A stretch of DNA of 64,000 nucleotides from UBA4459 sp963776205 (GTDB lineage Bacteria > Bacteroidota > Bacteroidia > Bacteroidales > F082): positions 558,001-622,000 of the forward strand of contig CAVZLR010000004.1 in the NCBI GenBank assembly GCA_963776205.1, in the 5' to 3' direction. A model generated the notes under the pieces. It ran no database searches. It was given only the letters and a program-made list of their open reading frames with translations, and was not told the DNA's origin. Numbering within the stretch: the stretch's first letter is position 1; each line of letters begins with the position of its first letter. Made by a program: the position numbers and the translations under genes. Of this stretch, positions 31,456 through 42,605 are shown one piece after another.

Positions 31456-32266
31456 GTAGCTATTTATTTTATTAATTTTTTCCTTTGCATTTTCATTAAT
31501 TGATTCAACTTCTTTCAGGTACTCACTTTCAGGGTAGAGGAATAACAGGTTATTGTATGCTTCTATTGTTTTTTCGTACCGTTCTTCTTTTTTTGAATAG
31601 ACACTTTTTTCGGCATAAGTATAATAAGCTTTGGCAATATAATATAATATTTCTTCTTTAAACTCAGTATCAGGATAATCATCTAATAGATTCTGGAATG
31701 AAGTAATGGCGGCTTGGAAATCTTCCATTCTGTAGTACAACTTGCCAATATTGTAGTTTTTAATTTCAAGTTTTTTCCTTAAATCATCCATGAGTCTATT
31801 CGCTTCGTCAATCTTTGAACTCTTTGGATACATATCAATATACAACTGAAGTTCTTTAAGTGCTAAATACGTGTTGCTCTGATCAAGGCTTGGCCTTGGC
31901 GATGCAAGATAATGACAATATGCTGCTAAAAAACTGGCTTCTTCTGCTTTATCAGCCATTGGGTACATTTGGGCAGTATTGTTTGTAATAATGGCTGGCA
32001 ATTTCATAGTTTTTTAACTGAAAGTAGCAGTTAGCAGTGTAATATGCTAGTCTTTTCACCTCTTTCTGTACCACGATAAACAGCCCTCAATACATCAAAA
32101 AATTGTAATGCTTTATTGAAATCGCCATTTTCATAAAGATCAATTCCTGTTTCGTATTTTAATTCATTGTTAGCACTTTTTAAGGTTTTGTTATAACTTT
32201 TACAGCTATAGCTAAATGCCAATAGTGCCAATGATTAATATTATAAATACAGGCTTTTTTAAACAT
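31456..32266 (-). CDS. bamD: Outer membrane assembly lipoprotein BamD, frameshifted
   Basis: TPR lipoprotein of the BAM complex that folds beta-barrel proteins into the outer membrane. About 270 residues. The lipobox region reads LAFSYSCKSYNK in the second frame, followed by TPR repeats: YENGDFNKALQFFDVLRAVYRG, YRMEDFQAAITSFQNLLDDYPDT and AYNNLLFLYPESEYLKEV. Breaks near 32225 and 32010-32040. No stop is seen before rpoZ; a one-base change in the A run near 31475 would restore one, so the end coordinate is inferred. Confidence 0.85.
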
Positions 32267-32270
32267 CGTG

Positions 32271-32300
32271 CAAAAATATAACAAATTGTTGAAGTACAAA
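32271..32300 (-). promoter_or_regulatory. Bacteroidota promoter of bamD-rpoZ-coaBC
   Basis: On the minus strand TTTG (32300-32297), 18 bases, then TATTTTTG (32278-32271): a full consensus promoter. It ends only 4 bases before the bamD ATG, implying a leaderless or almost leaderless transcript. Confidence 0.7.
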
Positions 32301-32498
32301 ACGAATTATCAGTTATGATTATTTTGCTAACTGACTAATATATTTTGAATAAAAAATAAGATCGTATTGAAAAACAGAAACGAAACCAATGTAAATGGAA
32401 ATAACTGTTAATGAAAACGATACAATTAGTTACAATATTATAATAATGAATTGTAGGTATTTTTAATAACTTCTATTCTTCTAAACCTTTAAATTTCA

Positions 32499-32506
32499 TA
32501 CTTTTG
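32499..32506 (+). promoter_or_regulatory. -7 promoter box of the serine palmitoyltransferase gene
   Basis: TACTTTTG, 24 bases before the ATG at 32531. No clear -33 element. Confidence 0.55.
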
Positions 32507-32530
32507 TAGCTAAAATTAAGCTTAAAAAAT

Positions 32531-33779
32531 ATGGATGTATTTGATAAATGTGATATGGCAATGGGCCCTTTGGGCAAGTATGCATTTCAGGCTGAAGGTT
32601 ATTACATGTTTCCAAAACTTGAAGGTGAATTGTCGAATAAAATGATTTTCCAGGGCAAGGAAAGATTGGTTTGGAGTTTAAACAATTATTTAGGACTGGG
32701 TAATCATCCTGAAGTAAGAAAAGCGGATGCCGATGCTGCCAAGGAATGGGGATTGGCTTACCCGATGGGTGCACGAATGATGTCAGGACATACGAGTAAA
32801 CATGAAGAGTTGGAGCAACAACTTGCTGAATTTGTTAACCGTGAAGCAGCCTATCTGTTGAATTTTGGTTACCAGGGAATGGTGTCCATTATCAATGCAA
32901 TGGTAGATCGTAAAGATGTCATTGTTTATGACTCTGAAGCACATGCCTGTATTATTGATGGTATGCGACTTCATTTTGGTAAAAGATTTGTTTATCCTCA
33001 TAACAACATGCAAAATCTTGAAAAGGAACTGGAAAGAGCGACCAGGATTGTTGAGAAAACCGGAGGAGGAATTCTTGTGATTACTGAAGGTGTATACGGA
33101 ATGACAGGTGGTTTAGGAAAATTGGATGAAATTGTGGCACTTAAAAGAAAAATTTAATTTCAGATTATTTATTGATGATGCACATGGTTTTGGAACAATG
33201 GGCCCTACTGGTGCTGGTACAGATGAACATTTTGGCGTTCAGGATAAAGTAGATCTTTATTTTGGAACTTTTGCCAAGTCAATGGCAGGAATTGGAGGTT
33301 TTATTGCATCCAACAAAAAAGTGATCAAATATCTGCAGTATAATATGAGATCGCAAGTCTATGCAAAATCATTGCCTATGCCAATGGTGATTGGATCAAT
33401 AAAAAGATTGGAATTGCTTAGAAATGAACCTGAACATCGTGAAAAGCTATGGACAATCGTTCATGCATTGCAAAGTGGATTAAGAGAAAAAGGATTTGAT
33501 CTGGGTGATACAGGATCTCCGGTAACACCTGTTATGCTCCATGGAACTGTAGGCGAGGCAACACAGGTGACTTATGATTTAAGAGAAAATTATAATATCT
33601 TTTGCTCAGTTGTTGTGTACCCGGTGGTGCCAAAAGGGGTTATTTTATTGAGATTCATCCCTACAGCTGTGCATACATTGGAAGATGTAGAATACACAGT
33701 AAATGCATTTGCTGAAGTGAAACAAAAGCTTGAAAATAAAGCATACAGCGAAGATGTGAAAGTTCAGGTTGTAAAATAA
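32531..33779 (+). CDS. spt: Serine palmitoyltransferase (alpha-oxoamine synthase family), one frameshift
   Basis: PLP enzyme condensing serine with a fatty acyl-CoA, the first step of sphingolipid synthesis in Bacteroidota. About 416 residues. Alpha-oxoamine synthase blocks: SLNNYLGLGNHPEVRKAD, YPMGARMMSGHTSKHEELE, DSEAHACIIDGMRL, EGVYGMTGGLGKLDEIV, FIDDAHGFGTMG, and the PLP-lysine motif FGTFAKSMAGIGGF. One inserted base near 33140 breaks the frame. The G-R-M-M-S-G-H form and the N-terminal extension (MDVFDKCDMAMGPLG) favour Spt over glycine C-acetyltransferase or BioF, but I cannot exclude these. Confidence 0.8.
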
Positions 33780-33797
33780 ATAATAATATTGATGTTA

Positions 33798-33837
33798 CAA
33801 GCCGGTTATTCATGTACTTGAGTAGCCGGTTTTTTTA
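33798..33837 (+). terminator. Possible terminator after spt
   Basis: AAGCCGG and CCGGTT with a long loop, followed by seven T residues. The stem is short and has a bulge, so the call is modest. Confidence 0.4.
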
Positions 33838-33849
33838 TAGGTTTGTAAT

Positions 33850-34691
33850 ATGGTTACTGATAATAATTTAAGCAGGAAGAACTTTCTGGATTATTGTCAT
33901 TAATTCAACGGCTGCTTTTGTTATTTCCTATTTGTTGGTATTTTATTTGAATCATTTTTCTATCATTTTTACAGCAGGAATGTTTGAGCATAATATAAGC
34001 TTTGATTTCAGCCAGATAAATTACCACGTGGCACCATCAGACTGGACACACTGATTCAGTAAAAGTAATTTATGGTGCAGGACCACTACTTGTTTTTATA
34101 ACCGGAATACTTTCTTTACTGGCTTATTCCTCAATGTCGGAAGAGACAGAAAAGATTAAAATATTTTTACTTTGGCTTTCTTTAAATGCTTTTAATTTTG
34201 TTTTCTCGGGAATTATAATCGGCATAATTTTCAAAATACGAATTGCTCATTTGTTTATTATGGATGTATCTTAACGATTCACAATTACTTATGATGGCAA
34301 TGCTTGGTTTTTTTGGGATACTATTGGTTGCTTTACTTATGTCAAAGAAAATAGCATTTAGTGCCAATATTTATTTTAATAAGCTGGATGAAAATAACTT
34401 ATCCGTTCTTTATTATGTCTCAATTGATCATTCCATTTCTGGCGGGAGCTATCATCATGGTACTTTATTTCATTCCACAAATCCAGGTCACAGAAACTTA
34501 TATTTGGATAGGACTTGATGATTATAATTATAGTAGCTGCTTTTAGGATATCAAAACTGGACTCTGTTTATTTTGATGAAGACCCTAAAAAAATTGAAAT
34601 CAGCTGGACAATTATTATAATTGCTTTATTACTGTTGATTACGATACGCATATCGCTTTTCAATGAATTCTTATTGAATTGGACAGAATAG
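33850..34691 (+). CDS. Unknown multi-pass membrane protein, frameshifted
   Basis: I do not recognise this family. Read across frames it is about 280 residues with at least six hydrophobic segments: IIVINSTAAFVISYLLVFYL, GPLLVFITGILSLLAYSS, FNFVFSGIIIGIIF, LLMMAMLGFFGILLVALLM, FIMSQLIIPFLAGAIIMVLY and a last one before the end LLNWTE. The loop HTDSVKVIYGAGPLL between segments 1 and 2 is the most distinctive stretch. The likely start ATG is at 33850 (MVTDNNLSRKN), separated by a break near 33885 from the first helix. Other breaks near 34050, 34230, 34400 and 34520. Confidence 0.55.
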
Positions 34692-34713
34692 TGCTATAAG
34701 AACAACAGAAACG

Positions 34714-37671
34714 CTATTTTTTAATAATTTTTTGGTAAGTTTTCAAATTATTACTTTCGATGTACAATATATATAATCCAGGTTTTAAATGGCTTATATT
34801 CAAAGAATTGGATGATTCATTTATTTGGCGTTGAAGCATAATACTACCTTCCAAAGATAATATACTGACAAATATTTCGTCTTCAGATAAACGTAATATT
34901 TAAGACATCATCAACCGGATTTGGGAAGATCACAATAGAATTCTTATTTTCTTCTAACTCATTACCAAAACTTAAGCAACTGTCTACATAAATTGAATCT
35001 TGTTTTTGAGATTCACAATCAAAGTCATTTGTGTAGGTATACGCTATTACATTCCATCCTACTTCTGCGTTTTCAGGTGTAAATACTCCTGACGAACTGA
35101 CATGGTCACCACTGAAAATGCCACCTAATGGCTCCGCAATTAGTTGTATTGGGGGTTCGTCTTCATTGCAAACATTCTCAGGCCATCCGATAAAAGTGAT
35201 TTCAGAAAGTGGATTCACAGTTATTAAAACAACAGCACTTTCAGTTTGTTCTCCATCGTTAACTTCAACTGTATATGTTGTCGTCTGATCAGGTGAAATT
35301 ATTGGATTTTGCTCATTGGAATAAAATCCTTCCGGATCAGAACTCCATGAATAAATATACGTACCAGTGCCACCAGATGCATATGCGTTTAACTGGCTGG
35401 AACTTTGTTCGCAGATTATTTCAGGTGTTCCAGATGCATTTACATTTAATATATCTGAAGTATTAATTAGATTATCTTTTATAAGTGTTTCAGAACCTCC
35501 CGGACCATTTGCGGTAAGTGAAACAGAGAATATATCTATTTCTGTATAAATGTGTACCGGGTTTTGATCAGTTGATGTGCTGCCGTCACCGAAATCCCAT
35601 AGCCAGCTATCTATATTTCCTTCTGTTAGATCAGTGAAATTAACAGTTAAGGGAGCATCACCTGATGTAGGGTCTGCTGAAAAATCTACCACTGGTGGAG
35701 GTTCATTAACTGTGATATAGTCAATTTTAGTTTCAGTATCAACTCCTCCCGGACCTGTGCAAGTTAAACTTATTGTATAAACACCAGGTGCATAAAAAAC
35801 ATATGAAGGGTTCTGTTGAGTTGACCATCCACCATTTCCAAAGTCCCATTGCCATGATGTAACTTCATTTTCAGATAGATCAGAAAAATGTCACATGCAA
35901 TGGAGCAATGCCCTCAACAATATCAGCTACAAAATCAGCAATTGGACCATCTGGTGGAGGGATTACATTTATATAATCAATTTTATTTTCAATATCAGTC
36001 TCACTATTGTTAGAAACAGTTAACTCTACTGAGTATAATCCTGTTTCATTAAATTTAACTACAGGGTTTTGAGAATTTTCATCTGTTCCTTCCAGATAAA
36101 TGATATCTGTTGGAGAAAATGACCATGACCAACTATTTGGAGAACCTGTGGATAAATCCGTAAAATGTACTGTTTCGGAGGTTGTCGGGTTAAGATTGTC
36201 AGCGATGAAATTGGCATCTAATGCTTCGCTTGAAACAAGTTGAACATTAAGAATTACCGTATTTTCATCAGTTGTATTCACATTATTGAAAGTTTGAGAA
36301 TAATATCCCGGATGAGAAAATGTAACACTATAAGTACCTTCTTTAATAGGCCGGTGATAATTACCAACGAGGTAACTGACAGTAAACTTGTGAATTGTCT
36401 TCGTCGTGGCTATTGATATAAACTTGAGCAGCCAGGGGATTTCCGTTTGATGCATCAGTTACAATACCTCTGAACCCATAAAGGACTTGTTCCATATAAT
36501 TCAAACATGAACGGTGCAGATACTCCCAAAAATCAGGTAATTGGTTGGCCGGTGGTAATTTTATAGAAGAAACCTCAAGTGTAACCTCCCTGCAATTATG
36601 AAAATAATTCATATAATCCTGCCTGCCTCCTGAGATTGAATACCAATCATAGCCATTTGTCACTCCATTATCCAAATCATGTCATATATCCACTTGGACT
36701 ATAAACATGGGCTGTATCAGCAAATTGGCGGCTAACTAATTCCCACCAATCCGTATCAGCATGCCTTGTGTACCATGTGTCCCATGGGTAGTTTACAACT
36801 TCTACACCTCCATGAAAATTTGCTGACATTACGAATTTGTGAGCTGCAGCAAAGTTCATGAAATGAACTGTTTCGGTTTGCCATGCATTTCCATCCGGAT
36901 GGTCACCATCCTCAGGATCTGCATAGTTTCGATTCATGTCAATTCCGTATGCATTGCCCCGGGTTGCTCCATACACAGTATTATTTCCACCAGCATAAGT
37001 TCCATCAGGATTTGCCAGGGGATTGATCCAGATATCAATATTGTCAACCATGTTTGTAACCTGATCATTTGTTCCGTAGTTTTCCAGTAAGTACTCAATA
37101 TATCTGAGCATGACTACAAATCCTGTTAATTCATCCCCATGAATGCTTGAAGTATATAAAAACTCAGGTTCATTTTCGTTAGTGCCAAGGTTATTATTGA
37201 TATGAATACAAAGTAATTCTCTTCCTTCATTTGTTTGGCCAATACTGACTAATTCGCACAAATCCGGATAGTCAATTGTAAATTGATCCATTATATCTAA
37301 ATATCCCTGGTATGTTGGATAATAATCCCATTCCCGGTTTCTCAATGCTTCTTCCCCATCCAGCATTTTTGGTATATGTAACATGGAAGGTGCTGTCAAT
37401 ACTTCAAAAGGGATTTCAAATTCAAGAAATTGATCAAATTCTATTCTTGTTTGCATATGCGTAAACATTATTATCTTTAATATTATCTATAGAAATTACC
37501 TTAGAGAGTTTATCCAATTCCATATGACGAATCATCCATAATAAATTTGAAATAAAGCTTCACCCCTTTCATCTAATATTGATTTGGCATCGATCAACAG
37601 AGGAAGTTTGTGCCAACATCAGGTTACTAACATAAAAATATCGTTATAATGAGAAGAATAAATTTTTTCAT
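34714..37671 (-). CDS. Secreted M14 zinc carboxypeptidase with CRD, PKD-type domains and T9SS sorting domain, frameshifted
   Basis: Large secreted peptidase of about 985 residues. Order: signal peptide (MKKFILLIITIF); propeptide; M14 catalytic domain with zinc ligands in SIHGDELTGF, substrate region DMNRNYADPEDGDHPDG, third ligand in SANFHGGVEVVNYPWDT and catalytic Glu in EVTLEVSS; carboxypeptidase-regulatory-like domain (FRGIVTDASNGNPLAAQV); about three PKD-type domains (WLWDFGDGSTSTDQNPVHIY is clearest); another beta domain; C-terminal T9SS type A sorting domain (VIFPNPVDDVLNI ... GLYILYIESNN). Breaks near 37640, 37560, 37460, 36680, 36400, 35890, 35720 and 34905. Export by the Por/type IX system and cleavage of the tail are inferred from the domain. 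Confidence 0.88.
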
Positions 37672-37711
37672 TTGAAAAGTTGTTGTTTTTTATAATTAAT
37701 TAATATCATAT

Positions 37712-38602
37712 TTAGTGCCTGTCTTTAAATGGGTTCAGTAAATTATTCAATTTTTCCGAAACTTCTTCATTTACATTTACCAAAGGCAACCTTAGGTTTT
37801 CATCCATGAGATTCATAACCGATAATGCTTTTTTTATTCCTGCCGGATTGCCATCTGCAAATAATTGTTCAATGATGTCTAACAAAGCATAATGTATGTT
37901 ATTGGCTTCCCTAAAATTTCCTTTCAATGCAAACCTAACCATATCAGAAAATTCTTTTGGAAAAGCATTGGCCACAACTGAAATAACACCTTCAGCACCT
38001 ACACTGATCATCGGAAGTGTAAGCGCATCATCACCTGACAAAACATTGAAATTTGCAGGTTTATAATGAATTATTTCCATGATCTGGTTAAAATCTCCGG
38101 AGGCTTCTTTAATCGCAACAATATTTTCGAATTCATTAGCGAGTTTCAAAGTAGTTTTTGCAGAAATATTAGAACTCGTTCTACCGGGAACATTATAAAG
38201 AACAATTGGTCTTGGACAATTTTTTGCAATGGCACTAAAATGGTCATACATACCTCTTTGATTGGGTTTATTATAATAAGGAGCGACTGATAGAATAGCC
38301 TCGAAATATAACGTAAGTCAGTATTCTTAATGCTATCAATAACATGCTGGGTATTGTTCCCTCCGATTCCCAAGACAATGGGTAATTGTCCATTAATAAT
38401 TTTAATTACATGAGAAAGACATCCTTTTTTTCACTTTCATTCAAAGTAACTGATTCACTGGTAGTTCCCATAGCAACAATAAATTCAACTCCGCCATTTG
38501 CAATATGGTTCAGAAGCTTTTCGAGTGCTGGAAGTCTACCTGATTTTTATTGTCAAATGGAGTAACAATGGCTACACCGGTTCCTTTAAATGTCGTATTC
38601 AT
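37712..38602 (-). CDS. dapA: 4-hydroxy-tetrahydrodipicolinate synthase, frameshifted
   Basis: Condenses pyruvate with aspartate semialdehyde in lysine and meso-diaminopimelate synthesis. About 296 residues. N-terminus TFKGTGVAIVTPFDNKNQVDF. Then GIGGNNTQHVIDSI, catalytic Tyr in IVLYNVPGRTSSNI, Schiff-base Lys in VAIKEASGD, and VLSGDDALTLPMISVGAEG. Breaks near 38510, 38410 and 38300. Its start overlaps the stop of the upstream gene (TGATG), so they are translationally coupled. Confidence 0.92.
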
Positions 38603-39157
38603 CAAGAGGTTTTTATATTTAATACTGAAATGTAATATTTAACCTGTTCATAAAACTTCATATAAGAGAAATTTTTCTCATTATATTCAAATGAAAGGTT
38701 ATAAGTATTATATGATGCCGGAACATTTAAACCGATTTTAAAGCCGGCTTTGATGTCTGAAACAATATACTGGCAAATTGAAATACCTGTAGTATCAAAA
38801 CTAATCAGCAAATCGTGATGCTTGCTTTCCATAAACTTAGCTAATCGTTCCTTTTTCTTTCCAAAGATAGTGAAATCGTCAAGGTTGAAAAAGAAAATGG
38901 ACTTATTCGTTATTACGTCGAACGATTCATGGGAATTTCCAAAAATATAGACATCCAGTTCTTTATAATCTTTACTGGCTTTGCTTATTAATTGCCTGAT
39001 GAGATCCAATTCTTTTTTATTAGTAATACAAAAAAATATTGACAGGCTGGTAGCAAGTTTCAGGTTTTCAAATCTTGAAACCAGGGTTTCTTCAGCATGC
39101 AAACGCTTTAAAAAGTATGCCTGAATTTCTTTTTTTATTTGTTGTACTTAGCCCCAT
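38602..39157 (-). CDS. DUF6913-like protein of unknown function, one frameshift
   Basis: About 184 residues, cytosolic, without signal peptide. The N-terminus is basic and helical (MGLSTTNKKKEIQAYFLKRL across a break near 39105), followed by a mixed alpha/beta part with SKHHDLLISFDTTGISICQYIVS and AGFKIGLNVPASYNTYNLSFEY. This layout, and its position coupled to dapA, fits the DUF6913 proteins seen next to dapA in Bacteroidota; the name is from memory of that context, not a search. Function is unknown. Confidence 0.6.
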
Positions 39158-39241
39158 AGATAAAATTGCGCGTAAAAATAACAAGAAATATGATGAGAAC
39201 ATACATTTTCATACCTTTGATATAATACAATTAAGCAATAC

Positions 39242-40004
39242 ATGAAGATCACTTTTTTAGGTACAGGAACATCTCAGGGAGTTCCGGTAATTGCATGCTC
39301 GTGTAAGGTGTGTAAAAGTAATCTGGCTAAGAATAAACGCCTGCGTTCTTCTGTATTGGTGCAATTGGATAAAAGTAACATTGTAATTGATGCAGGCCCA
39401 GATTTTCGCTACCAAATGCTCAGAAAGGATGTGAAAACGCTTGATGCCATACTGATAACGCATAGTCACAAAGACCACATCGCGGGCCTGGATGATGTGA
39501 GGTCATACAATTATTTACAGAAGCGTCCTATGGATATTTATGCGAGCATCAAAGACCAGGAAGTTATTAAACAAGAGTTTTCATATGCTTTCAGGGAACA
39601 TTTGTATCCTGGAGTTCCTGTAATTAATTTGCATGATATTCAACATAATATACAAATTAATGATATCATATGTTGAAGTATTGCCCGTGCTGCATATGAA
39701 AATGGAGGTGTATGGTTATAAAATTGGTGATTTTGCATATATTACGGATACGAATTTTATTCCAACGGATACAATGACTAAATTGCTGGATTGTAAAGTA
39801 ATTGTCCTGAATGCACTTCGCAAAGAGCCACATGTTTCTCATTATAACCTGGAAGAAGCGGTGAAAGTATTAGAGTTCCTCCGTCCTGAAAAAGCCTACC
39901 TGACTCATATCAGTCATTTAATGGGATTGCACGAAGAAGTTGAAAAAGAATTACCCGATTTTATCAGCCTGGCCTATGATGGACTGGAAATAAATATCAA
40001 CTAA
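39242..40004 (+). CDS. MBL-fold metallo-hydrolase (PhnP-like), one frameshift
   Basis: Metallo-beta-lactamase-fold phosphodiesterase of about 253 residues. Start MKITFLGTGTSQGVPVIACSC, with the Cys-rich CSCKVC stretch typical of the PhnP group. Metal ligands HSHKDHIAGLDD (HxHxDH), later LHMKMEVYGYKIGDFAYITD and THISHLMG. One break lies near 39675. PhnP acts on cyclic ribose phosphates, but no phosphonate genes lie nearby, so the substrate is open. Confidence 0.85.
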
Positions 40005-40007
40005 ATA

Positions 40008-41963
40008 CTACAGGATTACAATTTCAGTTCTCCTGTTGATAGCGCGACCTTCATGGGTTTCGTTAGACTCGATAGGTAGGGAAGCACCAAAACCTATTGA
40101 AAACAGCCTGGATGGGTCAATGTCTCTTTTTATCAGATAATTACGAACAGCTAATGCCCTGTTTTCAGATAAAGTTTTGTTATAAATATCACTGCCGACA
40201 CTATCTGTATGACCGTTGATTGATATATTTATTTCAGGATTTTCATGTAGAAATTCAACAAGCAAATCCAGTTCAGGAAATGAGGATGGTTTTATTGAGT
40301 CGCTGTCAAAATCAAAAAATAGATTTTTGAGTACCATTGAGTTACCTTGCTCAATCGGTGTTAATTCAAAGATTTTTTCAATGGATGTAAACAATAGAGT
40401 ATCCTTAAAATCATAATTTTCAGAATAGAAAAGGTATCCGTTTTTTGAAATGTTAAATGCATATTCAGTTCCCGGGTAAACGGGTATAAAAAAACTTCCG
40501 TTCATTGAGGATCGGATTGCAAATAGAATAACCGATTTATTCTGATCAAGATTGGTCAAATTCACATGTGCACTGTAGCGGTATTTTATTTGTTTTATCA
40601 ACGACAGTTCCTTTTACATAAACCACCTGTTTTGGTTTGATCGTAGGATGTAGTTTCAAATTCATAGATATCAAATCCACCAAAGCCACCTTCCCTATCG
40701 GATGAAATCCACGCATGCGAAGCATCAATGCTGTATAAAAATATTTATGTCATTGGCTTTTGAGTTGACTGGGCTTCCAAGGTTTTCAGCCTTACCCCAA
40801 TTGCCATCTTCTTGCATTCTTGAAATAAACAAGTCGTAACCACCCAGTCCAGCATGCCCATCAGATGAAAAATAGAAGGTTTTGGTGTCGGCATGAATGT
40901 ACGGTGCCATTTCATTGCCTGACGTATTGATACTGTCTCCAAGGTTGATTGGTTTTCCCCAGATGCCATTCTTTTTGCATTTCTGATTTCCAGATATCGG
41001 AACCTCCTAATCCCCCACTTCTTTTTGAGGCAAAGTAAAGTGTTTTCCCATCAGAGGATAAAACAGCCTGCGAATCCCAATATTTTGAATTGATGGTACT
41101 GCCTAAATTCATCGCTTTTGTCCATTAGTGCCTGTTTTTTGCAATATGAACAGGTCGCAACTCCCAAAACTATTGGGCCAGGAACAACCGGTAAAAAAAA
41201 GTTGTCTTCTGTCGATGGAGAAGTTCATAGCGCCTGTATTCAGAGTTTCTAGCAACAGGAAGTGCGAAAAATTTTCAAACTATCCCAATCGATCTCCTCG
41301 AATAAGAAGCATAATAAAAATATCTCCCTGAAAGGATTTCCATCTATATGATAATCCGGGTTTTCTTCCTTTCTGAGTCAGGTAAAGGAATTCTGATTTC
41401 TCGTCCACAAAATTGACATATTCATCTGCATGGCTGTTAATCAGATGACTCCAAGATTGCGAACATTTAATGTTCAAAGGATTTCCTATAATTCTTAGCG
41501 CGATTTCAGTATTTTTTATTTTCAGATTTGTAATCTTCTATTTCTTCATTTGAAAGATTTCCGATTATTAGAGAAGCTGTGTAATAATCTAAAGCATTTT
41601 TGTAATCGCCTAGCAATAAAATCAAGATTTCCAATCAAATAATAAGTATATGAAAGTGATGTTGAGAAGATTCAAGATGCTTTTTTATAGAGCCTGTTTT
41701 TGCTTCGTCGAATTGCTAGTTCTGTATTTACATCACCTAATAATACCCAGGCTTCGGTAAATTGCAGGGTCTTTTCGGATTGCTTCAAGCAAAAGTCCTT
41801 TCAGCCTCTTCTAGTTTCACCCAAAATGAATGATTTTTCGGCATTTTGAAAAAGTTTTAATGCTTTTTTATTTGATGTCGACAATTTCGTACCCTGGGCA
41901 GAAGCTGAATAAAAAGCCACTGATGAGCCATAGTAATGTTAGTATCGCAACGATTCGTGCCAT
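40008..41963 (-). CDS. PorE-like OmpA protein (TPR, PD40 propeller, CRD, OmpA-C), frameshifted
   Basis: Outer-membrane-associated protein of about 651 residues. N-terminus MARIVAILTLLWLISGF is a signal peptide (cleavage near SASAQG across a break). Residues 30-180 look TPR-like but are badly broken. PD40 blades follow (LYFASKRSGGLGGSDIW, TFYFSSDGHAGLGGYDLF). A carboxypeptidase-regulatory-like domain starts at VVYVKGTVVDKTNKIPLQ. The OmpA C-terminal peptidoglycan-binding domain has NISINGHTDSVGSDIYN and GRAINRRTEIVI. This domain order is that of PorE of the type IX secretion system, though PorE is a lipoprotein and no lipobox is seen here. Breaks near 41890, 41790, 41700, 41590, 41280, 41120, 40930 and 40590-40730. 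Confidence 0.8.
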
Positions 41964-41968
41964 TGATT

Positions 41969-42603
41969 TTAGGGAATTTTCATGTACTTATGTGCCTGCA
42001 ACGAAATACTCCATTGGGTATTTGCCATCACATAATTTGTCAGTGTATCCATGATCTCATCCCGTTTGCTCCATTCAGGTTGTAAAAATAGCAAGCATTC
42101 CGGATTCACTTTGGATGCATTTTCTTCAGCCCATCTTAAATCTTCTTCTTTCTGAATGATCACCTTAAGTTCGTCAGCCCGATCCAGGTTTTGTTGAAGC
42201 GGAGGTGATTGTTTTTTTGGTGAAAGACAAACCCAATCCCAAGTGCCGGTAAGTTCGTAAGCACCGGAAGTTTCAACCATGGTTTTCACCCCTTCTTCTC
42301 TTAAGCGATCGGTAAAATAGTCCAATGGATATAATGAAGGCTCACCACCTGTTACAACAATTGTTTTAGCCGGTGTATTTGCAGCTTTGGTTATGATATC
42401 TTCAATGGCAACCGGAGGGAACAATCTTGCATTCCATGATTGCTTTGTATCGCACCACGAACAGCCTACGTCACAACCACCTATCCTGACAAAGTAAGCT
42501 GCTTTACCCATATTATAACCTTCTCCCTGGAGGGTATAAAAGTCTTCCATGATGGGTAGTTTCCTGCCGCCTTCAAATATCTGTCTGTTTTATCAATCTT
42601 CAC
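41969..42603 (-). CDS. queE: 7-carboxy-7-deazaguanine synthase (radical SAM), one frameshift
   Basis: Makes the 7-deazaguanine ring for queuosine tRNA modification from 6-carboxytetrahydropterin. About 211 residues. MEDFYTLQGEGYNMGKAAYF, then the radical SAM cluster CDVGCSWCDTKQSW (CxxxCxxC), TGGEPSLYPLD and VETSGAYELTGTWDWVCLSP. A break near 42555 separates the N-terminal KIDKTDRYLKAAG. The GTG at 42603 is chosen as start because it follows the upstream stop by 2 bases. No other que genes are in the window. Confidence 0.9.
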
Positions 42604-42605
42604 TT

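Noticed and set aside
37712..38602. Programmed frameshift in dapA
   Set aside because: Several breaks at ordinary sites, as in nearly all genes here; error is the simpler reading.
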